This document shows, one piece after another, positions 1-7,136 of a stretch of DNA of 64,000 bases. This stretch comes from an uncultured Clostridia bacterium (lineage in GTDB: Bacteria > Bacillota > Clostridia > Christensenellales > Borkfalkiaceae). Position numbers and translations under genes: made by a program. The first letter of the stretch is position 1. Each line of letters begins with the position of its first letter. A model generated the notes under the pieces. That model was not told where the DNA came from, did no database searches, and was given only the letters and a program-made list of their open reading frames with translations. The stretch spans positions 1 to 64,000 of the forward strand of contig CAKQMB010000006.1 of NCBI GenBank assembly GCA_934254825.1, read 5' to 3'.

Positions 1-70
1 TAAATTCATTTTATACAAAAATTGCTATGTTGTCTACTTTTTATTTTAGGTGTTGCACTTCATATGATAA
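1..70. other. AT-rich DNA of unlike composition abutting a truncated gene; possible mobile-element end
   Basis: The first 70 bases are much richer in A+T than the adjoining coding DNA and carry no start codon or ribosome site for the frame that opens at 71. The stretch GGTGTTGCACTTCATATGA (49-67) has the look of an insertion-sequence terminus, but no transposase is visible and no inverted-repeat partner is present. An assembly join is equally possible. Confidence 0.25.
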
Positions 71-414
71 TCTATCCCCGCAGACCCCGTAAAGGCGGAA
101 GACGAAGAATATACTTACAGATTTATCGGTTGGTATAACGGCGAAACCGAGTGGCAGTTCGAAAATTATGTCGTTTACGAAGACGTAACGCTCACCGCGA
201 AGTTCGAAGCCGTAAGAAAAGAACCCGAAAGTACTTCGGGCGGCAGTTCCGAAAGCGAAACGGCAGGTGGTTCCGGATCGGGCAGTTCCGACGGAACGAC
301 AAGCGGTTCGGAAACGAAGAGCGGTTGTTTCGGTTCGGTTGCAAGCGGACTTCCTTTGGTTTCGGTTTTGCTCCTTGCAGGCGCGGTAATTATCGGAACC
401 AGGAAAAAAGATTA
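71..414 (+). pseudogene. 3' part of a surface protein (InlB/Flg_new-type repeat, Ser/Gly linker, C-terminal membrane anchor)
   Basis: The reading frame is open from 71 to the stop at 412-414, with an in-frame stop at 68-70 and no start codon, so only the 3' end of a gene is present. The product begins in a segment resembling a Listeria-Bacteroides (Flg_new/InlB B) repeat (FIGWYNGETEW, then DVTLTAKFEAV). A Ser/Gly/Thr-rich linker follows, then SGCFGSV, one hydrophobic stretch and the basic tail GTRKKD. That order fits an exported protein held at the cell surface by a Cys-containing C-terminal anchor, not an LPXTG motif. The DNA before 71 is AT-rich and unlike the coding part, so the gene was either broken by an insertion or joined there by assembly. 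The specific function is unknown. Confidence 0.6.
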
Positions 415-444
415 AAATTCAGAGAAAAAAGATTAAAATTCAGA
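403..444 (+). repeat. perfect 21-bp tandem duplication across a stop codon
   Basis: The 21 bases at 403-423 are repeated exactly at 424-444. The unit includes the end of the surface-protein gene (KKD codons and TAA), so the duplication begins in the last codons and continues past the stop. Replication slippage is the simplest cause. Confidence 0.85.
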
Positions 445-452
445 TTTCTTTT

Positions 453-479
453 CCGGCGGCGGCTTTTTCTGTCGCCGTC
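453..479 (+). other. intercistronic GC-rich hairpin
   Basis: CCGGCGGCG (453-461) can pair with CGCCGTCGG in 473-481, with one G-T pair and a T-rich loop. No uninterrupted U-tract follows and the next start codon is only about 15 bases away, so it could weakly terminate transcription or stabilise an mRNA end between the surface gene and the GH20 gene. Confidence 0.5.
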
Positions 480-495
480 GGATTTTATGTGATTT

Positions 496-2091
496 ATGGA
501 AAAGTTGGAAAGGCTCGGCGTTATGCTCGATTGTTCGCGCAACGCCGTTATGAAACCCGAAAAAATTAAAGAATTTATCGACATACTCGCAAAAATCGGC
601 TACAATACCTTAGAGCTTTATATGGAAGATACATACGAGATCCCGGGCGAGCCGTATTTCGGTTATTTAAGGGGTGGGTATACCTCTTCCGAGCTTAAAG
701 ATATCGACGCTTACGCGGCGGAAAAAGGCGTGGAGGTGATTCCCGCCGTTCAGACGCTCGCGCATTTCAACAATCTCGCGAAACTGCCGAACTACGAGGA
801 TATTATCGATATAAACGACATTTTGCTTGTCGGAAGCGAAAAAACTTACGCGCTTATCGAAAAAATGTTTAAAACGCTTAGCGAAACGTTTTCTTCGCGG
901 CTCGTAAATATCGGTATGGACGAAGCTCATATGATAGGTCTCGGCAAGTATCTCGATTTAAACGGATATACCGACCGCTACGAACTTCTTTTCAGGCATC
1001 TCGGAAGGGTTGCGGCGATAGCGGATAAGTACGGTTTGACCCTTCATATGTGGAGCGATATGTTTTTCCGTATCGGCAATCAGGGGAAATATTACGGCGA
1101 GGATCTGCGTGTTTCGGAAGATTTATCGGAAAGGATACCTTCCAACGTCGAGCTTGTTTACTGGGATTATTATCACGTCAAAACCGAGGACTATGAAACG
1201 ATGATGTCCGCCCATAAGTCGATTAACGGCGATTTTTGGTTCGCGGGCGGGGCTTGGAGCTGGGGCGGATTCGCGCCTTTCAACGGCTATACTTTAAAAG
1301 CTATGAAAGCGGCGATTGCCGCGGCGGATAAGTACGAAGTTAAAAAAATATTCGTTACGATGTGGGGCGACGACGGAAAGGAATGTTCCTTTTTCTCGCT
1401 TTTGCCGTCTCTTTACGCTATAAAACAGTATTCGCTCGGGATTTTTGACGAAAAAGTTATCGCCGAGGGATTTAAGGAAAATTTCGGCGTCGATTTTAAT
1501 GATTTTATGCTTCTCGATATCCCGAATTTACTTCCCGTAAAGCACGAGGAACTCGAAACGCCTTGCAAAGCTTTGCTTTATTGCGACCCGTTTTTAGGCA
1601 TTCTGGACGATCTCGTCGAAGAGGAAGGCGAAATTCCTTACGCGGAATACGCTTTAAAATTGGCGAAAGCGGGCGAAAGAGCGGGCGGATATAAATATAT
1701 TTTCGACGCGTTGTCTTCGCTGTGCGGTGTTTTAGAGTATAAATACGATCTCGGCGTGCGCGTGAGAAAAGCGTATAAGTCGGGCAATAAGTCGATTATC
1801 GGGCAAATTTGCAATGAAATAGATATAACGATCGGAAGATTGGACTTATTTTATAAAAACTTCCGCGAGTTATGGCTGTGCGAAAACAAGCCGTTCGGGT
1901 TCGAGGTTCAGGAAGCTCGTATCGGCGGACTTAAACTCAGGCTCGCGTCCTGCAAAGAGTGGCTCGAAGATTACATAAACGGAAAAATCGACCGTATAGA
2001 CGAGCTTGACAAAGAAATACTTCCATACAGAGAAAAATCGACGCTGTATTTTAACATTTATCGTCGGCTTATCTCGGTAAGCGAAATTTAA
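496..2091 (+). CDS. GH20 beta-N-acetylhexosaminidase, GH20C-like
   Basis: The 531-residue protein has no signal peptide and should act in the cytoplasm, releasing terminal beta-linked GlcNAc or GalNAc from imported oligosaccharides. The N-terminus starts directly in a TIM barrel (LGVMLDCSRNAVM), followed by VQTLAH near residue 86 and NIGMDEAH near 138-145. D142-E143 correspond to the Asp-Glu pair of GH20, where the Asp orients the substrate acetamido group and the Glu is the acid/base. The overall pattern matches the short, single-barrel GH20C type known from Streptococcus pneumoniae, without the usual N-terminal GH20b domain. It begins 81 bases after the surface-protein stop with no promoter visible between, so it is probably cotranscribed with that gene. 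Family assignment is firm; exact substrate is inference. Confidence 0.88.
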   Translation: MEKLERLGVMLDCSRNAVMKPEKIKEFIDILAKIGYNTLELYMEDTYEIPGEPYFGYLRGGYTSSELKDIDAYAAEKGVEVIPAVQTLAHFNNLAKLPNYEDIIDINDILLVGSEKTYALIEKMFKTLSETFSSRLVNIGMDEAHMIGLGKYLDLNGYTDRYELLFRHLGRVAAIADKYGLTLHMWSDMFFRIGNQGKYYGEDLRVSEDLSERIPSNVELVYWDYYHVKTEDYETMMSAHKSINGDFWFAGGAWSWGGFAPFNGYTLKAMKAAIAAADKYEVKKIFVTMWGDDGKECSFFSLLPSLYAIKQYSLGIFDEKVIAEGFKENFGVDFNDFMLLDIPNLLPVKHEELETPCKALLYCDPFLGILDDLVEEEGEIPYAEYALKLAKAGERAGGYKYIFDALSSLCGVLEYKYDLGVRVRKAYKSGNKSIIGQICNEIDITIGRLDLFYKNFRELWLCENKPFGFEVQEARIGGLKLRLASCKEWLEDYINGKIDRIDELDKEILPYREKSTLYFNIYRRLISVSEI

Positions 2092-2170
2092 ATTTTATCA
2101 CATGGGGCGTAAAATAATAGCTTAAAAAGCGGATATTTGAATAAAACAATCGTAAATTAAAATGCGGAAT

Positions 2171-2207
2171 AAAGCCGACTTCGGATAACGACGAAGTCGG
2201 CTTTATA
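2171..2207 (+). terminator. rho-independent terminator after the GH20 gene
   Basis: AAGCCGACTTCG pairs with CGAAGTCGGCTT across a short GATAACGA loop and is followed by TATAAAAAT. It ends the GH20 transcript and is symmetrical enough to work on either strand. Confidence 0.8.
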
Positions 2208-2398
2208 AAAATTTGCGGACAAAAACCGACGAGTAACGGAAATTATTTTCCGGAACGGAAGATTATAAAACCGGACGACGAGTTTGTTGCCGCAAAATTA
2301 TATTGATGTTTTTAATACGCGATCATAAAACAATAGACAATCGGATAAATTTTTTTGCGTAAATCAAAACGCTCCGATGAACAATAGAATGCCCGTTT

Positions 2399-2421
2399 AA
2401 TCGACTTATAGGCAGGTTTTT
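2399..2421 (+). repeat. 23-bp interspersed repeat, copy 1
   Basis: AATCGACTTATAGGCAGG followed by five T recurs at 52985-53007 with a single base change. Both copies are intergenic and lie downstream of a strong terminator. Confidence 0.5.
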
Positions 2422-2439
2422 TGTTAAGGTTGTTTAAAA

Positions 2440-3264
2440 TTATGTCTGCTTTTTGTGCGTTGAACGGTAATTCTGCGGCGAAGATAAACGGTATTTTTTA
2501 AAAACCTTGCTGAAATACAACGGGTCGTTATAACCGACGGTGTTTGCGATCGCCTTGACTGAAAAATCGGTCGTTAAAAGCAGAGAAGTGGCTTTTTTTA
2601 TCCTTTCGTAATTGACGTATTTCGTAAACGACGTGTTAAGATTTTTCTTGAACATCAGAGAAAAATAGCCTTCGCTGATGAAAAAATGATTTGCGACCGA
2701 CCCCGCGGACAACTCCCGACTGTAAAGATTGTCCTGAATATAGGCGAAAACCGTTTCGAACGACTTCAAGGTGTCTTTACGGATTTCGCCCGTAAGATTA
2801 GGTTTAAGCCGCGCGAAAATATTCAATAAACTCGCCGTTACCGTGTAAATTCTCTCGATATCGTTTTCGGGCAGATTGAGCGCTTTTTCGAAATAGGGCG
2901 TAAGCGTTTTGTCTTTAAACTTAAAATAGTAATTTTCGGGCGTTATGCCCAACGTATTCAATATTTTTTTAGTCTCTATCCCGTTAAAATTTATCCAGTA
3001 ATACTTCCAGGGCTTTTTATTGCCCGGAGCGTACGTTATTTCTTTATTGGGCGGAAGAATAAAAACGGAATATCTGTTGAAAGTGTGCGTGATTTCGTCT
3101 ATTTCGATAGAACCTTCCCCGCCTACGACGTAATGCAACAGATAATAAGGATAATTGTTCCGAAAAGGCTTTACGTTCAAAGAATGTTCTTCGTATCCCA
3201 CGTCTATGGGGTATATGTCCTTTAAAATACTGTTGTTTATATGATAATAAATATTTTTACTCAT
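2440..3264 (-). CDS. AraC-family transcriptional regulator (regulator 1)
   Basis: The 274-residue regulator has an N-terminal cupin-like ligand-sensing half (YLLHYVVGGEGSIEI near 42-56, then FILPPN) and a C-terminal double helix-turn-helix of about 100 residues (SAGSVANHFFISEGYFSLMF; SVKAIANTVGYNDPLYFSKVF; final SPQNYR). These are hallmarks of sugar-responsive AraC activators. The start at 3264 was chosen because GGAG lies six bases upstream and because the longer frame would run into a consensus promoter (3287-3315). It is divergent from the surface-protein/ABC operon beginning at 3414, which is its likely target. The ligand is unknown. Unlike three other AraC genes here it has a normal leader with a ribosome site. 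Confidence 0.88.
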   Translation of the reverse strand: MSKNIYYHINNSILKDIYPIDVGYEEHSLNVKPFRNNYPYYLLHYVVGGEGSIEIDEITHTFNRYSVFILPPNKEITYAPGNKKPWKYYWINFNGIETKKILNTLGITPENYYFKFKDKTLTPYFEKALNLPENDIERIYTVTASLLNIFARLKPNLTGEIRKDTLKSFETVFAYIQDNLYSRELSAGSVANHFFISEGYFSLMFKKNLNTSFTKYVNYERIKKATSLLLTTDFSVKAIANTVGYNDPLYFSKVFKKYRLSSPQNYRSTHKKQT

Positions 3265-3286
3265 TTTTTTCTCCGCTGACGGAAAC

Positions 3287-3315
3287 ATAATAGCATCCGC
3301 GGGGCGATTTGTCAA
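3287..3315 (-). promoter_or_regulatory. sigma-A-type promoter for AraC regulator 1
   Basis: On the minus strand TTGACA (3315-3310) and TATTAT (3292-3287) are separated by 17 bases, with TGC just before the -10 box. The position also rules out translation from Met codons further upstream. Confidence 0.8.
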
Positions 3316-3357
3316 ATATACATATTAAAAATTTCCATATTGATATAAAAAAATCCA

Positions 3358-3386
3358 TTTACATTGATTTTCGGCGGTAGTATAAT
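3358..3386 (+). promoter_or_regulatory. sigma-A-type promoter for the 3414-14079 operon
   Basis: TTTACA (3358-3363), a 17-base spacer, and TATAAT (3381-3386). The last 13 bases, GCGGTAGTATAAT, are identical to the promoter in front of the GH130 gene (16934-16946). Confidence 0.8.
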
Positions 3387-3413
3387 GTAAACATAAAGCT
3401 AACGGGAGGTTTT

Positions 3414-6400
3414 ATGATGACCGAATTTATGAAAAAACGGTTCGCGGCGTTTCTGGCGTTGCTTTTAACGTCTGTTTTTTTCGGCATTGCGGGTTTTAAC
3501 GCAATCGGAAGCGCGGAAAAGGCTTTCGCGGCGGAAACGACGGATATAACGGGCGATCTTACCGCCGCGGATTGGGGCGAAAGCGCGGGCGCGGATTTAA
3601 CGTGGGTACACGTTACCTGCGGCGACGTTAATTTTAAAACGAAATCGACGGGCGGAACGTACTGGAACGATAACGGAACAACCTGCGCGGCGGCAAACGA
3701 CGGTTGCGATATAATGGAATATATTCTCGTGAACGGCGTTTCGGCGAGACAACTTGTAAACGACAACGCGAACGGCGTTACCTCGTATAAGGGGACGAGT
3801 TTCCCGCATAGTCTTGGCGGGGTTTACACTCCCGTGACCGTGCTTGCGATTGCCGAAACGGGCGACGGGTTCGACGGCAGAATACAGATAAATATTTTAA
3901 GAGAATTCGCCGAAAGAGGAACGTTTACTCTCACGTTCAGAAAAGGTTTCAAGCTCGTCAACTCCGACGATAACATACTTACCGTTTCGAGAGACGTCAC
4001 GTTTTCTTATATAAACGGAGTTTTCACAAAGACGGTTGAATCGTTTGAAAAGGATATAACGAACGATCTTACCGCTGCGGATTGGGGCGAAGACTCGGGC
4101 GCGGATTTAACGTGGGTACACATTACCTGCGGCGACGTTAATTTTAAAACGAAATCGACTGGCGGAACGTACTGGAACGATAACGGAACGACATGCGCGG
4201 CGGCAAACGACGGTTGCGATATAATGGAATATATTCTCGTGAACGGCGTTTCGGCAAGACAGCTCGTAAACGATAACGCGAACGGAGTTACTTCGTATAA
4301 GGGGACGACTTTCCCGCATAGTCTCGGCGGGGTTTACACTCCCGTGACCGTGCTTGCGATTGCCGAAACGGGCGACGGGTTCGACGGCAGAATACAGATA
4401 AATATTTTAAGAGAATTCGCCGAAAGAGGAACGTTTACTCTTACGTTCAGAAAAGGTTTCAAACTCGTCAACTCCGACGGAGATATTTTAACTCTTTCCA
4501 AAAACGTTACGTTTTCATATGTAGACGGCGCTTTCGTCAAGACGATCGAGACGGAAAAGAAAGACGTTACCGTGACGGGCGTTCAGGTTCGCCGTTCACC
4601 CGAAGATACGTCGGGGCGTTTTCAGTACCTCGTCGTTGTAACCGACGGGCATACGGGCGCGGACGCGAGCGTTTTTTCGGAAAATATAGACAAAAGCGCG
4701 TTTACCGCCGATAAAATCAAGGTTTATTTAAGCGAGAACGACGAGGGAACGCCTCTTTCCGCGATAAAAGGCGAGCATATCGAGCAGTATATATGGGGTC
4801 AGCCGGGCGCGTTTATAAATATTGCGGATTATTCGAAGTATAACGGCGCGACGGTTTATAAAATCGTTATAGAAGAGGGGTGTAAAATCCCCGCGGTTAT
4901 AGGCGGCGAACTTTATACGTTTACCGTTAAAGAAAAAGTTATTTATCTCAACGACGGTTACGGTGACGAGACCGCCGAAGACGGCGCGTTTTTGTGGTCG
5001 CAGGCTCACACGCTCACTTTCGGGGGAACGGAAGTCGCGAAAGATCTGAGCAAAGGCAAAAAAATAGGCAAATTACCCGCCGTTCCCGAAGTTATCGGCA
5101 AGGTCGGCTACTGGACGATCGACGGACAGACTATTTCCGAAGAAACGGCTTTCGCTTACGAGACGGATAAGACCGCAACGGCGGCTTATATCGACCTTAT
5201 CGAAACGACTGTTACGGGCGTACAGGTGCGTAAAAACGACGGGGAGACTCACGGAAGATTTCAGTATCTCGTGATATCCGCCGCGGCGCACGCCGAAGAA
5301 GACGACAACGTATTCTCCGAAAATATGCTCGGATCGTTGTTCACGCCCGACAAAATAAAAATTTATACGGCGAAGGGCGGCGAAAGCGTTTCCTTTGCGG
5401 ATATCTGGGGCGGTTACGTCGAGCAGAATATCTGGGCGGCAAAGGGCTTGTTCGCGACGATAGCCGATTACGGAACGTATAACGGAAAGACGATATATAA
5501 AGTAGTTATAGAACAGGGTTGCGTAATTCCCGCGGTCGCAAACGGCGAATTCAAAGCCTGTATCGTTAAGGAAACGGCGGAACTTACCAACGTCAATTAC
5601 GGAAAGGCGGAAAACGCGTTCGATTGGGGAACGGCTTACACTCTTTCGTTTGGCGAAGCGTCGGAAAAAGACGTGTTCAAAGGTTACGCGATAGGCGAAT
5701 TGCCCGCTATCCCCGCAGTCGAAGGCAAGGAAGGGTACTGGACGTTGGGCGGAAATATCATTACCTCCGAAACGGTTTATTCTTACGAAGAAAACAAAAC
5801 GGCGGAGATGAAATACGCCACGATAAAGAACACTTCGATTTCGGGCGTTCAGGTTCGTAAAGGCGACGGAGAAACTTACGGAAGATTTCAGTATCTCGTC
5901 CTTTCCGCCGCGGCGCACGCCGATGAGGACGACAACGTATTTTCCGAAAGTATGCTCGGGGCGTTGTTCACACCCGAAAAGGTTAAAATATATTTAAGCA
6001 AAGACGGCGAAGGAATATCTTTCGCGGAGATATGGGGCGGCTATGTCGAGCAGAATATCTGGACGGCTAAGGGATTGTTCGTAAGCATATCCGATTACGC
6101 GGCATATAACGGCTCGGCAATTTACAAAGTGACGATAGAGCAGGGTTGCAGAATACCCGCGATAGCGGGCGGCGCGCTCGACGTTCTCGTCGTCGATAAA
6201 GATTATACTTATTACAACCTTAACTACGGCGACGCGGCTTACGCGGACGAGTCTTTCGATTGGGACACTCAACCCGTGCCGAAAACGGCTGAAAATCTCG
6301 GCGAAGCGAAGATAGAATACGTTACCGATCAGGCGGACGAAAGCGGCGAAAACAGATGGATAATTTTAAGGCTCGAAGAGCAGTTCCCGTTGTTTTCCGA

Positions 6401-7136
6401 CGTCACGGTTTATGTAAACAGAAACTTAGCCAACGTTCTCGATAACATTCTGCTTTATTCGGGCGGGGCGGACGTCGATCCGATAACCCTTCGCAGCGTG
6501 TTCAAAGGCGGCGTTACTCTGCGCCAGTTCGGAACGCTCAACGCAATAGGTTTCACCGTGAACAATACCGAAGTTATCAACGGCAAAAACCTTTATATGG
6601 TGAAAATCCTGAGTGGTTGCGAAATCCCGTTTCTGACAAAGGACGGATATTTCAAAAAGACGGTCGGAAACGACGTTGCGTTCATCAACGCGAATTTCGG
6701 CAGAAGCGGCGAGATACCCGGCGAAACGGACGAACTTCTTCGTCCGCGCACCTATGAAAACTGGGCGATAAACTGGAACAGAGCATCGAAAGTTTCCTAT
6801 ACCGTCGTCGGTATGGAGGGCGTAGAGTTTAAAACCTCTTACGTCGCGATCGGCGGAAAGATAGATCTTAAAGATTTTGCAAAAGAGGGTTACACCGTTA
6901 CCGCAAGCGACGATAACTACGATTTTTACGATTATATAATAGTACCCGACGTCGGCGAGCTGAATATTACCTTAACTTATAAGGAATACGTCGAACCCGA
7001 AAAACCGACAGACACGACGGGTGGAGACGGATGTTCGGCTTCCGCGGGGTATAACGCCTGCGTAGCCGCCGCGGCGATGATTCTTGCGGCTATGGCTGTT
7101 ATTGCCGTAAGAAAATACGGGAGGAAAGAAAGATGA
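3414..7136 (+). CDS. large repeat-rich surface protein with C-terminal anchor
   Basis: The 1,240-residue product starts with a signal peptide (basic KKRF, hydrophobic core, probable cut after KAFA near residue 39). Two nearly identical modules of about 170 residues follow (roughly 44-213 and 214-383). Three copies of another module come next (starting near 387, 600 and 808, each opening with [TS]GVQVR), with a more diverged fourth near 962. The C-terminus is GGDGCSASAG, a hydrophobic helix and the basic tail RKYGRKER, which suggests membrane or wall anchoring without LPXTG. No catalytic motif was recognised. As first gene of an ABC/hydrolase operon it probably captures a glycan at the surface, but that is inference. 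GGGAGG at 3404-3409 supports a start at 3414 or 3417. Confidence 0.75.
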   Translation: MMTEFMKKRFAAFLALLLTSVFFGIAGFNAIGSAEKAFAAETTDITGDLTAADWGESAGADLTWVHVTCGDVNFKTKSTGGTYWNDNGTTCAAANDGCDIMEYILVNGVSARQLVNDNANGVTSYKGTSFPHSLGGVYTPVTVLAIAETGDGFDGRIQINILREFAERGTFTLTFRKGFKLVNSDDNILTVSRDVTFSYINGVFTKTVESFEKDITNDLTAADWGEDSGADLTWVHITCGDVNFKTKSTGGTYWNDNGTTCAAANDGCDIMEYILVNGVSARQLVNDNANGVTSYKGTTFPHSLGGVYTPVTVLAIAETGDGFDGRIQINILREFAERGTFTLTFRKGFKLVNSDGDILTLSKNVTFSYVDGAFVKTIETEKKDVTVTGVQVRRSPEDTSGRFQYLVVVTDGHTGADASVFSENIDKSAFTADKIKVYLSENDEGTPLSAIKGEHIEQYIWGQPGAFINIADYSKYNGATVYKIVIEEGCKIPAVIGGELYTFTVKEKVIYLNDGYGDETAEDGAFLWSQAHTLTFGGTEVAKDLSKGKKIGKLPAVPEVIGKVGYWTIDGQTISEETAFAYETDKTATAAYIDLIETTVTGVQVRKNDGETHGRFQYLVISAAAHAEEDDNVFSENMLGSLFTPDKIKIYTAKGGESVSFADIWGGYVEQNIWAAKGLFATIADYGTYNGKTIYKVVIEQGCVIPAVANGEFKACIVKETAELTNVNYGKAENAFDWGTAYTLSFGEASEKDVFKGYAIGELPAIPAVEGKEGYWTLGGNIITSETVYSYEENKTAEMKYATIKNTSISGVQVRKGDGETYGRFQYLVLSAAAHADEDDNVFSESMLGALFTPEKVKIYLSKDGEGISFAEIWGGYVEQNIWTAKGLFVSISDYAAYNGSAIYKVTIEQGCRIPAIAGGALDVLVVDKDYTYYNLNYGDAAYADESFDWDTQPVPKTAENLGEAKIEYVTDQADESGENRWIILRLEEQFPLFSDVTVYVNRNLANVLDNILLYSGGADVDPITLRSVFKGGVTLRQFGTLNAIGFTVNNTEVINGKNLYMVKILSGCEIPFLTKDGYFKKTVGNDVAFINANFGRSGEIPGETDELLRPRTYENWAINWNRASKVSYTVVGMEGVEFKTSYVAIGGKIDLKDFAKEGYTVTASDDNYDFYDYIIVPDVGELNITLTYKEYVEPEKPTDTTGGDGCSASAGYNACVAAAAMILAAMAVIAVRKYGRKER
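3543..4560 (+). repeat. 510-bp tandem duplication inside the surface-protein gene
   Basis: Two in-frame copies with a 510-base period (about 3543-4050 and 4051-4560) are almost identical, including long runs of unchanged synonymous positions. This indicates a recent or recombination-homogenised duplication. Confidence 0.9.
4566..6715 (+). repeat. four-copy protein repeat in the surface-protein gene
   Basis: Copies begin near 4571, 5211 and 5834, each with GVQVR, GRFQYLV, an Asn-Ile-Trp or similar segment, YNG and a Gly-Cys-x-Ile-Pro motif. Each ends in a linker with a GYWT segment. A fourth, more diverged copy near 6300-6715 keeps NGKNLYMVKI and GCEIP. Confidence 0.75.

Larger units (their letters stand above)
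2092..2439. other. intergenic stretch between convergent genes
   Basis: Apart from the terminator at 2171-2207 the 348 bases hold no gene that can be supported. Near its right end, 2399-2421 carries a 23-base string that recurs with one difference at 52985-53007. Confidence 0.6.

Noticed and set aside
151..492. Arg-rich plus-strand frame overlapping the surface-protein end
   Set aside because: The other frame carries the Flg_new repeat, linker, helix and basic tail; this one is a low-complexity by-product.
5073..5918. 281-codon minus-strand frame inside the surface-protein gene
   Set aside because: Antisense to the repeat region with no conserved features.
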